A DNA stretch of 64,000 bases from Pandoraea horticolens. GTDB taxonomy: Bacteria > Pseudomonadota > Gammaproteobacteria > Burkholderiales > Burkholderiaceae. The notes under the pieces were generated by a model, which saw nothing but the letters and a program-made list of their open reading frames with translations, was not told the origin of the DNA and searched no databases. This document shows positions 23,796-33,035 of the stretch, one piece after another; position 1 is the first letter of the stretch, and every line of letters begins with the position of its first letter. The stretch is taken from the NCBI RefSeq assembly GCF_902459555.1, contig NZ_CABPSM010000012.1, positions 62,001-126,000 of the forward strand, in the 5' to 3' direction. The translations under genes were made by a program, and so were the position numbers.

Positions 23796-24968
23796 ATGTC
23801 AGACAGAAAAAATACGCTTAAACGCGCGCCGTCACCCGATTTGACGTTTAGCGCCGTGACACAAAATCGCCCCGCCTCCACGTTGCCGGCATCTCTGGAT
23901 CCGGGAGCGCTAGACGCCGATGCGCGTAAAGCCGCGCAAGCGCTCGCGCGGGAAGGCGATTCAGCCAATACGCGTCAAAGTTATCAATCGGCCATGCGCT
24001 ACTGGATGGGCTGGTATCGGCTGCGTTATGGGCAGGCGCTCGTTACGCCCTTGCCGCCGGCTGTCGTCGTGCAGTTCGTCGTCGATCACGCCCAGCACCA
24101 AGGCAAAGATGGCCTCAGAACCGAGATGCCGGACGCCGTCGATGCCGCGCTGGTCACACAAGGTCTCAAAGCTCGCCGGGGGCCGCCCGCGCTCGCCACA
24201 CTGCTCCATCGACTGAGTGTCATCGCCAAGTTGCATACGTCGCGGGAATTGCCGAATCCGTGTGGCGATCCGGCAGTACGCGAACTGCTGGCGAAAACGC
24301 GTCGCGCCTATGCGAAACGCGGCGTCCGGACCGCGAAAAAAGAGGCGCTGACACGCGAGCCGTTGCGTGCGCTGCTGGCGACCTGCGACGACTCGTTGCG
24401 TGGCAAACGCGATCGGGCGCTGTTGCTGTTTGCCTGGGCAAGCGGAGGCCGCCGACGCTCCGAAGTCGTACGCGCGACGTGCGAGAACGTCCGGCGCACC
24501 GGCCCGGAACATTACGTCTACACACTCAGTTGGTCGAAAACGAACCAGCAAGGCGTCGACCTCCCCGAAAATGAAAAACCGGTCGTGGGCGCTGCGGCGG
24601 TGGCGTTGACGGATTGGCTAACGTCGGCGGGCATCACAAACGGTCCGATCTTCCGTCGAGTGCGACGAGGCGGACACGTCGGCGAGCCTCTCTCCGAGGC
24701 CGCAGTGCGCGATATCGTGCGCGAGCGCTGCGCACTCGCCGACCTTGAGGGCGACTTCTCCGCTCACTCGTTACGCGCCGGTTTCGTGACCGAAGCGGCG
24801 CTTCAACAGGTGCCGTTGGCCGAGACCATGACAATGACGGGACACACGAGCGTGGCGACCGTCATCGGCTACTTCCGGCGGGCGGATATGCTGCGCTCGC
24901 GCGCCGCCGATCTGATGGGGGACAACGAGACTCGCACGACCGACGACAGTCCCGGCGAGCCGGTCTGA
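23796..24968 (+). CDS. Tyrosine recombinase/integrase
   Basis: Site-specific DNA recombinase of 390 residues. A SAM-like core-binding domain (about 40-160) precedes the catalytic domain. All six active-site residues are visible: R220 (in GGRRRSEV), K248 (SWSKTNQQG), H324 and R327 (AHSLRAG), H350 (TGHTS) and the nucleophile Y359 (VIGYFRRAD). It is therefore predicted active. The start ATG lies at 23796. It shares a promoter region with the KfrA-like protein. No other phage or conjugation gene surrounds it, and no flanking tRNA or direct repeat was found, so it does not look like a prophage integrase. The C-terminal ~20 residues are acidic. Confidence 0.93.
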   Translation: MSDRKNTLKRAPSPDLTFSAVTQNRPASTLPASLDPGALDADARKAAQALAREGDSANTRQSYQSAMRYWMGWYRLRYGQALVTPLPPAVVVQFVVDHAQHQGKDGLRTEMPDAVDAALVTQGLKARRGPPALATLLHRLSVIAKLHTSRELPNPCGDPAVRELLAKTRRAYAKRGVRTAKKEALTREPLRALLATCDDSLRGKRDRALLLFAWASGGRRRSEVVRATCENVRRTGPEHYVYTLSWSKTNQQGVDLPENEKPVVGAAAVALTDWLTSAGITNGPIFRRVRRGGHVGEPLSEAAVRDIVRERCALADLEGDFSAHSLRAGFVTEAALQQVPLAETMTMTGHTSVATVIGYFRRADMLRSRAADLMGDNETRTTDDSPGEPV

Positions 24969-25141
24969 CGCCGCACACCTGAAACGCCTGGCGAGATGCC
25001 CCTGTCAAATTTAGCTGCCGCCGACATAAAGATGCATTTAAGTGGTATCTTTTTCGCCATTCAGCGTATGCCATAGTGAACATACTGCTTGCTGTGACCT
25101 TCGCTCTCCTTCCCACCGCCCCCTCTAAGGTGCAGATCGTC

Positions 25142-26275
25142 ATGTCTAGCTCTACTGCTTCCCGATTTCGTAATCGCGCACTTATCGAACGACTCGGCTT
25201 GCTGACGCCGATTGTTCAGGCGCCAATGGCCGGCACATCCACGCCGGCGCTCGCCGCTGCGGTCTCCAATGCCGGCGGCCTCGGCTCGATCGGCGTTGCC
25301 GCGATGAACGCCGAGGCGGCACGCAAGTCGATCCACGACACGCGCGCCGTGACCCGCAAACCGTTCAACGTCAACGTGTTCTGTCACGCGCCCGCCAAGC
25401 GCGACACTGTGCGCGACGCCGCCTGGCTCGCCTACCTCGCGCCGGAGTTTGCCCGCTTCAATGCCACGCCACCCGCCGCGTTGAGCGAGATCTATGCGAG
25501 CTTCGTCGCCGACGAAGCCATGTTCGCCATGCTGCTCGAAGAGCGCCCGGCGGTCGTCAGCTTCCATTTCGGGCTGCCGTCGCAGGAAAAGATCGACGCG
25601 TTGCACGCGGCCGGGATCACGCTGTTCGCTTCGGCGACGAACCTCGCGGAAGCCCGTGCTATCGAGGCGGCCGGTGTCGACGCCATCGTGGCGCAGGGTT
25701 ACGAGGCCGGCGGCCACCGTGGCCGCTTCGAAGATCTGGGCGACCGCGTGCCGACCGACGACGAGCAACTGGGCACGCTGGCGCTCGTGCGCCTGATCGT
25801 CACCCACACGTCGGTGCCGGTCATCGCCGCAGGCGGCATCATGGACGGCGCTGGCATTGCGGCAGTCCTTGCTCTGGGCGCGCAAGCCGCGCAACTTGGC
25901 ACGGCCTTTGTCGCCTGCCCGGAATCCTCGGCCGATGCGGCGTATCGAGAGCGGCTGACCGGCGCGAATCCGCCGCGCACCGCGCTGATTCGCGCAATCT
26001 CAGGACGTCCGGCACGCGGTTTCGTGAACCGCCTGTATGCGCTTGAGCAAACGGCCGAGCGCCCCGACCTGCCCGCCTATCCCGTGACGTATGACGCGGG
26101 CAAGGCCATCAACGCTGCCGCCAAGACGAAGGGCAACAGCGAATACGCCGCGCAATGGGCCGGTCAGGCCGCGCCGCTTGCTCGCGCCATGCCTGCCGCC
26201 GAACTCGTGGGCGTGCTGCGTGCAGAACTGCACGAGACGCTCGACGCACTGCGCGATCTGGCCGCTACGTTCTGA
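25142..26275 (+). CDS. Nitronate monooxygenase (class I NMO)
   Basis: FMN enzyme of 377 residues that oxidises alkyl nitronates such as propionate-3-nitronate. TIM-barrel NMO marks are [20 protein letters not shown], the catalytic-His motif [12 protein letters not shown], and the FMN phosphate site [10 protein letters not shown]. The start ATG at 25142 ([10 protein letters not shown]) has AAGGTG upstream; the frame is open from 25076. A paralogue begins 15 bases after its stop, so the two are one operon formed by tandem duplication. The class I versus FabK-like distinction is by eye. Confidence 0.92.
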   Translation: MSSSTASRFRNRALIERLGLLTPIVQAPMAGTSTPALAAAVSNAGGLGSIGVAAMNAEAARKSIHDTRAVTRKPFNVNVFCHAPAKRDTVRDAAWLAYLAPEFARFNATPPAALSEIYASFVADEAMFAMLLEERPAVVSFHFGLPSQEKIDALHAAGITLFASATNLAEARAIEAAGVDAIVAQGYEAGGHRGRFEDLGDRVPTDDEQLGTLALVRLIVTHTSVPVIAAGGIMDGAGIAAVLALGAQAAQLGTAFVACPESSADAAYRERLTGANPPRTALIRAISGRPARGFVNRLYALEQTAERPDLPAYPVTYDAGKAINAAAKTKGNSEYAAQWAGQAAPLARAMPAAELVGVLRAELHETLDALRDLAATF

Positions 26276-26289
26276 TCGAGGCCCCATCC

Positions 26290-27396
26290 ATGACATCAAC
26301 TGCACGCATCACCCGGCGCCTCGGTATGTCCACGCCGATTATTCAGGCGCCGATGGCTGTGGCATCAACACCCGCACTGGTCGCGGCGGTATCCAACGCA
26401 GGTGGCCTCGGTTCACTCGCCGTCGGCAATATGGATGCCAATGCGGCGCGCGAAGTCATCCGCCAGACGCGCGCGCTGACAGACCGGCCCTTCAACGTGA
26501 ACGTCTTCACCCACGTACCGCCGCAGGCCGATGCCGCCCGCGAAGCGGCGTGGCTCGAGTACCTCGCGCCGACGTTCGCTCGCTTCGACGCCAAGCCACC
26601 TGCCTCGTTGCGCGAAATCTATCTGAGCTTCGTCGAAGATGTGGCGATGTACGAGATGTTTCTCGAAACGCGCCCGGCCGTCGTCAGTTTTCATTTCGGG
26701 CTGCCGTCGCAAGCATGGATAGAGGCACTGAAGGCCGTCGGCATCGTGCTGTTCGCCTCCGCGACCAACGAGGAAGAAGCCGCTGCCATCGAGGCGGCCG
26801 GCATCGACGCGATCGTGGCGCAGGGCTGGGAAGCCGGCGGACATCGCGGGCGCTTCAACGACGAAGGCGACCGCCAACCGAGCGAGGATGAACAACTGGG
26901 CACCTTCGCGCTGGTGCGGCGGGTGGTCGCCCGCACGTCGCTGCCAGTCATCGCGGCGGGCGGCATCATGGACGGTGCCGGTATCGCCGCAGCGCTGGCG
27001 CTCGGGGCGCAGGCCGCCCAAATGGGCACCGCCTTCGTGCCATGCCCAGAGTCTGGCGCCGACGCTGCCTACCGCGAAGCGTTGCTGAGCGGACAACCGC
27101 CGCGCACCGCGCTCATCCGCGCGATTTCCGGACGTCCGGCACGCGGTCTGGCAAATCACTTCTGGGCATTGGAGCAAGTGCCCGGCCGGCCGGCCATCCC
27201 CGACTATCCGATGACGTACGACGCCGGCAAGTCGCTCAACGCCGCCGCGAAGGCGCACAAGGAAAGTGGCTATGCGGCGCAATGGGCCGGTCAGGCGGCA
27301 CCTCTTGCCCGCAGCCTCCCCGCAGCGCAATTGATCGACGTCCTCACACGAGAGACCCGTGAGGCCATCGCCGCCGCAACTGCCTTCGCGCAGTGA
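26290..27396 (+). CDS. Nitronate monooxygenase, second tandem copy
   Basis: Paralogue of the preceding gene, 368 residues, with the same motifs in order: [32 protein letters not shown] and [10 protein letters not shown]. Long identical stretches (for example [11 protein letters not shown]) show clear recent ancestry, with divergence spread over the whole length rather than in one domain. The start ATG at 26290 lies 15 bases past the upstream stop. Different residues around the entry (YEAGG versus WEAGG) suggest altered substrate preference. The gene ends 128 bases from the convergent livF terminator. Confidence 0.92.
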   Translation: MTSTARITRRLGMSTPIIQAPMAVASTPALVAAVSNAGGLGSLAVGNMDANAAREVIRQTRALTDRPFNVNVFTHVPPQADAAREAAWLEYLAPTFARFDAKPPASLREIYLSFVEDVAMYEMFLETRPAVVSFHFGLPSQAWIEALKAVGIVLFASATNEEEAAAIEAAGIDAIVAQGWEAGGHRGRFNDEGDRQPSEDEQLGTFALVRRVVARTSLPVIAAGGIMDGAGIAAALALGAQAAQMGTAFVPCPESGADAAYREALLSGQPPRTALIRAISGRPARGLANHFWALEQVPGRPAIPDYPMTYDAGKSLNAAAKAHKESGYAAQWAGQAAPLARSLPAAQLIDVLTRETREAIAAATAFAQ

Positions 27397-27465
27397 CCGC
27401 GCTGCAACACGGACGAGCGAGGTGGTCAACATGAATCGCAGGCCTCGCCCGAGATAGCCCTCTCG

Positions 27466-27500
27466 AAAAACACAACGGGCAGCCACGCAGGCTGCCCGTT
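27466..27500 (-). terminator. Rho-independent terminator after livF
   Basis: Perfect 11-bp stem (27474-27484 with 27490-27500), five-base loop. Read on the minus strand, it is followed by GTGTTTTT at 27473-27466. It lies 25 bases past the livF stop. It may also weakly stop the convergent monooxygenase transcript. Confidence 0.85.
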
Positions 27501-27524
27501 GCCGTTAATGCGCCTGACGCGAGG

Positions 27525-28247
27525 TCAGTGACTGCCGCCCAGATAGGCGGCGCGCACCTTGTCATCGTTGCGCAGGCTACCTGCCGGGCCGTGCACAGAA
27601 ATGTTGCCGTTCTCCAGCACGTAACCGTAATCGGCGACTGCCAGCGCGGCCGCGGCAAACTGCTCCACGAGCAGCATCGTCACGCCTTCCGATTTCAGAT
27701 TGCCGATGATGCGGAAGACTTCGTCGACCAGAATCGGCGCCAGCCCCATCGATGGCTCGTCGAGCAGCACGATGTCCGGGCGCAGCATGATCGCACGCGC
27801 CATCGCGAGCATTTGCTGTTCGCCGCCCGAGAGCGTGCCCGCCAACTGATTGCGCCGCTCCTTGAGGCGCGGGAAGAGATCCATCGCGCGCTCCAGATCG
27901 GCGGCCACATCGCCGCGCGGGCGGCTACCCGTCAGGCGAGGGAAAGCGCCGAGCCGAAGGTTGTCCGTGACCGACATGGTGGCGAACACGCGACGGCCTT
28001 CGGGGGAATGCGCCAGCCCCAGCTTGGCGATGCGGTGCGAGTCGAGCCCGTCGATACGCTTCTCGCCCAGCGTGATTTCACCGGAAGTCGGCTTTATCAT
28101 GCCCGACACCGCACGCATGGTCGTCGTCTTGCCTGCGCCGTTCGATCCGATGAGCGTGACGACCTGGCCGCTCGGCACATCGATGTCGATGCCGTGCAGC
28201 ACCTGCACTTTGCCGTAACCGGCTTGCAGATTACGAATGGAAAGCAT
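27525..28247 (-). CDS. livF: Branched-chain amino acid ABC transporter ATPase LivF
   Basis: Cytoplasmic ATPase of 240 residues for the Liv importer. The Walker A is GSNGAGKTTTMRAVSG, the signature LSGGEQQMLAMARA, and Walker B IVLLDEPSMGLAP, all typical of LivF rather than LivG. The ATG at 28247 gives MLSIRNLQAGYGKVQVLHG; the open frame to 28313 is not LivF-like. The final SLRNDDKVRAAYLGG is the usual LivF end. It is the last gene of the operon, followed by a clear terminator. Confidence 0.95.
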   Translation of the reverse strand: MLSIRNLQAGYGKVQVLHGIDIDVPSGQVVTLIGSNGAGKTTTMRAVSGMIKPTSGEITLGEKRIDGLDSHRIAKLGLAHSPEGRRVFATMSVTDNLRLGAFPRLTGSRPRGDVAADLERAMDLFPRLKERRNQLAGTLSGGEQQMLAMARAIMLRPDIVLLDEPSMGLAPILVDEVFRIIGNLKSEGVTMLLVEQFAAAALAVADYGYVLENGNISVHGPAGSLRNDDKVRAAYLGGSH

Positions 28248-28325
28248 AGTGGTTCCGTTTATCCGTCGTGGCCGCGGTACGCACGCCGGGCCTTCCCCCG
28301 CCGTGCACCGCATGCGCGAATGTCG

Positions 28326-30314
28326 TCAGTGCGTCGTCGTGGCGCCGCCCAGATACGCCTCGATCACCTTCGGATCGGCCTGAATCTGCGCTGGTAGCCC
28401 CTCGGCGATCTTCTGTCCGAAGTCGAGCACCGATACCGTCTGGCATGTGCTCATCACCACGTCCATGTGGTGTTCGATCAGAATGACCGTGATGCCGTGA
28501 TCCCGAATCTTGCGAATGATCGCGAGCAATTCACGAATGTCGGGGGCGGTGAGACCCGCGGCCGGTTCGTCGAGCAACAGCAAACGCGGGTCGAGCGCCA
28601 ACGCTCGGGCAATTTCCAGCAAACGCTGTTTGCCGTACGGCAGGTTGCGCGCCTCTTCGTCGGCGAGCGACGACAGACCTACGAAGTCGAGCAGACGCAT
28701 CGCACGCGCACGCGCTCCGTCTTCTTCCCGCCGATAACGCGGCAGACGCAGCGAGACATCGACCAGCGTCGAGCCGAACGTGTGATGCAGACCCACCAGC
28801 ACGTTTTCGAGCGCCGTCATCTCCCCGAAAAGCTGCACGTTCTGGAACGTGCGCGCCACGCCGGAAAGCGCAATGTCCGACGACGTCCGGCCGGCCAGCG
28901 ACTGCCCGGCAAACTCGATGCTGCCGGCCGTCGGCACATAGATGCCCGTCAGCACGTTCATCATCGTGCTCTTGCCCGAGCCGTTCGGGCCGATCAGCCC
29001 ATGAATCGTGCCGCGCTTGACGGTCAGATCCACTTGATTGAGCGCCTTCAGGCCATCGAACTGCATGAGCAACTGCCGCACCTTGAGCAACTCGTCCGGG
29101 CCGCTGCCTGCGGCCGCCAACACCGGATCGGTATCGCTTGCGGCGGTCTCGTCGACCTGCGTGGCCGAGACGGTCAGCGTGCGGCGGCGATGCAGAACGC
29201 GCGAGCGCAAGAAGCCGACGATGCCGTCCGGCAGGTAGTACACGACGAACAGAATCATCAGACCGAAGATCGTCAGACGCCAGTCCGTGATGCTGTCGCG
29301 CCACCAGGTCACGCCTGCGAGCGCAATCGTGCCGACGATCGGTACGGCCGCCTTGGCAAGCGAGGTGCGTCCGCGTGCAATGGCGGTCACGGCCACAACC
29401 GTGGTCACCGCTGCGATGATCGTGGCGACGATGCGGAAGATGCTGATGTCGTCGAGCAACTGCGGCAGCAACACAATGATCGCCGCGCCCAGCAGCGAAC
29501 CGCTGCGCGTCTTGCGTCCGCCCATGATGACGGCCAGCAGGAACAGAATCGTCAGCTCGAAGTTGTACGTGTTCGGCGAGATGTACTGCTCGGAATACGC
29601 GTAAAGACTGCCCGCCAGACCGGCAAAACCGGCGCTGATCACGAACGCATACACCTTGTAGCGGTACACCGAAACGCCCATACAGTCCGACGCCACCGGC
29701 GAATCGCGCAGCGCTTCGAAGGCGCGTCCGAGGTGCGACTTCAGAATCCGGTGCGCCACGAGCATGCTCAACAGCAGCAACACGGCGACGAGCCAGTAGT
29801 ACTCGACCTCGTCGATCGGATGACCGCCGATGACCGGCTTCGTGAGCTTGATGCCGAGTGGCCCAGCCGTGAGGAAGTCCATCTCGTTGATGAGAATCTG
29901 GATGATGGTGCCGAAAGCCAGCGTCACCATGGCCAGATACGGACCGATCACGCGCAGCGCGGGTAACGCGAGAACTGCGCCGAACGCCGCCGTGACGAGA
30001 ATCGCGGCGGGAAGCGCCAGCCAGAGCGATAGTCCCAGCTTGGCGAAGAACACCCCCGCCACATAGGCGCCGATGCCGAACAGGCCTGCGTGACCGAGCG
30101 ACACCTGCCCGGTGTAACCCACGACGATGTCCAGCCCGAAGAGCAGAATCGCGTAGATCATGATCGTCTCGATCATGTGAATGTAATACGGATTGCCGAC
30201 GGCCATCGGGAAACCGAACAGCGCGGCAATGCCCACGATTGCCGCCAGCTTCGCGGTCACGCCCAGGCCGCCGAGATCGCCGGCCCTGCGGGCGGTAGAG
30301 GTCTGTGCGGTCAT
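28326..30314 (-). CDS. livM: Fused LivM permease-LivG ATPase
   Basis: A 662-residue protein joining two subunits that are usually separate. The permease (about residues 15-385) has the LivM pattern GYTGQVSLGHAGLFGIGAYV and AVIMGGRKTRSGSLLGAAII, plus an extra hydrophobic block after the usual end (IVATIIAAVTTVVAVTAIA and AAVPIVGTIALAGVTWW). A ~30-residue linker rich in Thr/Ala/Asp leads to the LivG ATPase (about 415-662). ATPase marks are GPNGSGKSTMMNVLTG (near 440), LPYGKQRLLEIARAL and LLLLDEPAAGLTAPDIREL. The frame is uninterrupted, so the fusion looks real. livH ends two bases upstream, indicating tight coupling. Similar fusions are known in Burkholderiales. Confidence 0.93.
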   Translation of the reverse strand: MTAQTSTARRAGDLGGLGVTAKLAAIVGIAALFGFPMAVGNPYYIHMIETIMIYAILLFGLDIVVGYTGQVSLGHAGLFGIGAYVAGVFFAKLGLSLWLALPAAILVTAAFGAVLALPALRVIGPYLAMVTLAFGTIIQILINEMDFLTAGPLGIKLTKPVIGGHPIDEVEYYWLVAVLLLLSMLVAHRILKSHLGRAFEALRDSPVASDCMGVSVYRYKVYAFVISAGFAGLAGSLYAYSEQYISPNTYNFELTILFLLAVIMGGRKTRSGSLLGAAIIVLLPQLLDDISIFRIVATIIAAVTTVVAVTAIARGRTSLAKAAVPIVGTIALAGVTWWRDSITDWRLTIFGLMILFVVYYLPDGIVGFLRSRVLHRRRTLTVSATQVDETAASDTDPVLAAAGSGPDELLKVRQLLMQFDGLKALNQVDLTVKRGTIHGLIGPNGSGKSTMMNVLTGIYVPTAGSIEFAGQSLAGRTSSDIALSGVARTFQNVQLFGEMTALENVLVGLHHTFGSTLVDVSLRLPRYRREEDGARARAMRLLDFVGLSSLADEEARNLPYGKQRLLEIARALALDPRLLLLDEPAAGLTAPDIRELLAIIRKIRDHGITVILIEHHMDVVMSTCQTVSVLDFGQKIAEGLPAQIQADPKVIEAYLGGATTTH

Positions 30315-30316
30315 GG

Positions 30317-31195
30317 TTACACCTTCTTGATGGCGGTCTTGCCGAACAGGCCCGCCGGCTTCACGGCAAGCACAAGCAGCAGCAGCACGAGACCCGGCAC
30401 GTCTTTGTAGCCGGTCGAAATGTAGAACGCGGTCGTCGTCTCGGCCACGCCCAGGATCACACCGCCCACGAGCACGCCCATGCCGCTCGATAACCCGCCG
30501 ATGATCGCCACGGCGAAGGCTTTGAGCCCGAGCACCGCGCCCATCGTTGCGCCGGTAAGCGTCAACGGCGCGACGAGCACGCCCGCAAAGGCCGCCGCCA
30601 TGGACGACAACGCATACGAGAAGGTAATCACCAGGCTGGTGTTGATGCCCATGAGCCCAGCGGCATCGCGGTCGTTTGCCGTGGCCACGACGGCTTTGCC
30701 GTAAATCGAGCGGCGGTTGAAGAATTCGACGGCGGCCATCATGAGCAGCGCGCCCACCACGACAAGCAGTTCCATCGGCAGCACGTTTGCCCCCATCAGG
30801 CTGATGGGCGACTCAGGCAGCGGCGACGGGAATTTCAGGTCGTCGCGTCCCCAAACGTTTTCCGCGACGTTACGGAAGATAATGCCCAACGCAATGGTGG
30901 ACATGATCCAGCCGAACTCCGATTTGATCCGCAAGGCGGGCTTCACGCCGATACGTTCGACGAAGGCGCCCTGCACGAGACCGAACAGGCACACGATGGG
31001 GATCATCAGCCAATAGTTCAGACCGAGGGTGTCGACCAGGGTAAGGCCGACCAGTGCGCCAAGCATCAGCGCTTCGCCCTGGCCGAAGTTCAGGGTGCCG
31101 GACGTCGCAAACGTCAGTTGGTAACCGAAGGCGATCACGGCGTAGATCATCCCCAGCGCGATACCGCTGTAGATGAGTTGAATCAGGATGGTCAT
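30317..31195 (-). CDS. livH: Branched-chain amino acid ABC permease LivH
   Basis: Inner-membrane permease of 292 residues with about eight segments. LivH marks are YAVIAFGYQLTFATSGTLNF, GQGEALMLGALVGL and DRDAAGLMGINTSLVITFSY. The ATG at 31195 has GAGAGGA upstream and gives MTILIQLIYSGIALGM; the 44 open codons upstream are not hydrophobic. It stops two bases before the LivM-LivG start. It would form the pore with the LivM half of the fusion. A 231-base gap separates it from livK. Confidence 0.95.
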   Translation of the reverse strand: MTILIQLIYSGIALGMIYAVIAFGYQLTFATSGTLNFGQGEALMLGALVGLTLVDTLGLNYWLMIPIVCLFGLVQGAFVERIGVKPALRIKSEFGWIMSTIALGIIFRNVAENVWGRDDLKFPSPLPESPISLMGANVLPMELLVVVGALLMMAAVEFFNRRSIYGKAVVATANDRDAAGLMGINTSLVITFSYALSSMAAAFAGVLVAPLTLTGATMGAVLGLKAFAVAIIGGLSSGMGVLVGGVILGVAETTTAFYISTGYKDVPGLVLLLLVLAVKPAGLFGKTAIKKV

Positions 31196-31426
31196 GCGGT
31201 CCTCTCTCGCGAGTGCGAGCCTACGAGCGATGCACGGGAGGCATTCGATGCGGGTTGCCTCGCGCCGGTCCCGAGTGCCGGCGTCTGGCCCAGGTGCGGC
31301 GACGGCGCGCGTGCTGTGCCCGGACACCCCGTTGCCGGGGGCCGGGGCACCAGCGACGCACGCCGTCGTTCACCTGTCATGGCTGCAAAACGCAACCGGA
31401 ATGCTGCGTTGGGAGGAAAGTGCGGC
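31196..31426. other. Gap within the liv operon with GC-rich hairpins
   Basis: No gene. Contains CGCCGG (31263-31268) with CCGGCG (31278-31283), and a longer imperfect hairpin at 31316-31350. Structured gaps after a binding-protein gene often lower expression of downstream permease genes; that is a suggestion, not shown. Confidence 0.5.
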
Positions 31427-32644
31427 TTACTTCGCAGGCGCCTTTTCGCGCACCTTGCTGCCGGCCTTCAGATCCGCGTCGTAGCCATACACGACACGGC
31501 CGCCCTTCACTTCGCCGATCACAGGGATGTTGGCGGTGATGGCGTCGTGATCGTCATGCGTGAACGGGTGCTCGTAAGTCGTGACCACACCTTCCACCGG
31601 CGTCTTCAGGTCTTCGAGTGCTGCACGCACCTTCGGGCCGTCCGTGCTGCCGGCCTGCTTGATGGCCGCAGCCAGCAGGTAAATCGAATCGTAGCCCTGC
31701 GCTGCCGAGACCGCAGAGTCGATACGATTGTTCTTCGGCTTGAACATGGCCAGATAGGCGTCGATGAACGCCTTGCGCTTGGGTGTATTCGGTTCCTGAA
31801 TGAACGTCTGCGGCATACGGGCGCCTTCGCCGTTGGCGCCCGAGTTGTCGATGTAGTTCGCCATCGCGAGCGTCCAGCTACCGACGATCGGCAGCTTCCA
31901 GCCGAGCTTGCCCATGCCGTTGGCAATCTGCGCCAGTTCCGGGCCGATACCGTACGTGAGGATCACGTCTGCGCCAGCTTGCTTGGCCTTGAGCAACTGG
32001 GCCGTCATGTCGACGTCCTTGATGTTGAACTTCTCGACAGCAACCGGCGTAATGCCCTTCGCCTTGAGTGCCTTCTCCAAGTCCTCGCGGCCGAGCTGAC
32101 CATAGTTCGTCGAGTCCGCGAGAATCGCAGGCTTCTTGAAACCGCGACGCGTGATGGCTTCTTCCACGATCATCGGCGCCTGAATACTATCCTTGGCCGA
32201 GTTGCGGAAGACATAGTTGTCGGGGTACTGGGGCGGCTTGAACTGTTCGGTAATGACCGTGCCCGTGGCCACGTTATTGAACACCGGAATCTTGGCGTCC
32301 TGGTAGAAACGCTGCGAAGCGAGTGCCACGCCGGTGTTGATGTAGCCGACGGTGGCAACCACCTTTTCCTTATTGATGAGTTCCTGCGCCACTTGCACGC
32401 CGCGTTCGTTCTTGGCTTCTTCGTCGCGCTCGACCAGCAAGATCTGACGGCCCAGCACACCGCCCGACTTGTTGATTTCCGACGCCGCGAGACGCACGCC
32501 ATCACGCATGGAAACGCCCATCGACGACGAGCCGCCGGTGAACGGGCCAGACACGCCAATCTTGATCGGATCGGCCGCAATGGCCATCGAGGCGGACAAG
32601 GCGAACGCGACAGCGCCAGCCATGAGATTGAATCGGAATTGCAT
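31427..32644 (-). CDS. livK: Branched-chain amino acid binding protein LivK
   Basis: Periplasmic binding protein of 405 residues feeding the Liv permease. A signal peptide (LMAGAVAFALSASMAIAA) is followed by the type I periplasmic fold: IKIGVSGPFTGGSSSMGVSM, VVATVGYINTGVALASQ and PFTHDDHDAITANIP. The ATG at 32644 has AAGGAG seven bases upstream. It is larger than E. coli LivK, as common for Burkholderiales Leu/Ile/Val or amide-binding relatives such as FmdD, so the exact ligand is open. It is the first gene of the operon and should be the most highly expressed. Confidence 0.93.
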   Translation of the reverse strand: MQFRFNLMAGAVAFALSASMAIAADPIKIGVSGPFTGGSSSMGVSMRDGVRLAASEINKSGGVLGRQILLVERDEEAKNERGVQVAQELINKEKVVATVGYINTGVALASQRFYQDAKIPVFNNVATGTVITEQFKPPQYPDNYVFRNSAKDSIQAPMIVEEAITRRGFKKPAILADSTNYGQLGREDLEKALKAKGITPVAVEKFNIKDVDMTAQLLKAKQAGADVILTYGIGPELAQIANGMGKLGWKLPIVGSWTLAMANYIDNSGANGEGARMPQTFIQEPNTPKRKAFIDAYLAMFKPKNNRIDSAVSAAQGYDSIYLLAAAIKQAGSTDGPKVRAALEDLKTPVEGVVTTYEHPFTHDDHDAITANIPVIGEVKGGRVVYGYDADLKAGSKVREKAPAK

Positions 32645-33035
32645 AAGGGTCTCCTTCGGTGCGATGCGTTTCGATATGACGCTTTTGTGCTGCGATTTCC
32701 TGATGCCGCAGGCCCTGCCGTGGAATGCGCGAATCACGAGTTGTCTCTCTCCCGCCGCACCGCCCCGGTCTTGTAATTCGTGTCAGGGCGATACCGTAAA
32801 GCACGCTTCGAACGACCAACCTAGCGCGCCGATTATGTGATCGCTGAGTTTCGCCCGCAAAGGCGGGAATACCCCTACGGGGGCGCGGGTTTGCGCCCCG
32901 TTATCGCCGTTTGACGCGGGTTTTCAAGGGGTTTTGCAGCGCGCGCCATGTATGGCGCGTGTCGGGACATCGGCACGGAGTGCCAAAGAGTTCGACTCGG
33001 AAGACAGGTCGTAAGGCAGATGTAAGCGATGGCGA
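32645..33035. other. Region between ftsK and livK with two hairpins
   Basis: Contains the livK promoter and the end of ftsK. CGCGCCA / TGGCGCG pair at 32942-32959 around TGTA, and a bulged GC hairpin at 32877-32901. Neither is followed by a clear T-run on the minus strand, so terminator function for ftsK is only possible. No gene is seen. Confidence 0.5.

Noticed and set aside
23796-24968. Prophage or genomic-island integrase
   Set aside because: No tRNA, att-like direct repeats, phage or mobility genes were found around it in this window. The KfrA partner and palindrome suggest another role.
24969-25141. Terminator after the recombinase gene
   Set aside because: Only short GC pairings without a T-run were visible, too weak to call.
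28467-29966. Plus-strand open frame of 499 codons
   Set aside because: Antisense to the LivM-LivG fusion; no ribosome site or domain.
31118-32776. Plus-strand open frame of 552 codons
   Set aside because: Complementary to livK and part of livH, with composition typical of a shadow frame.
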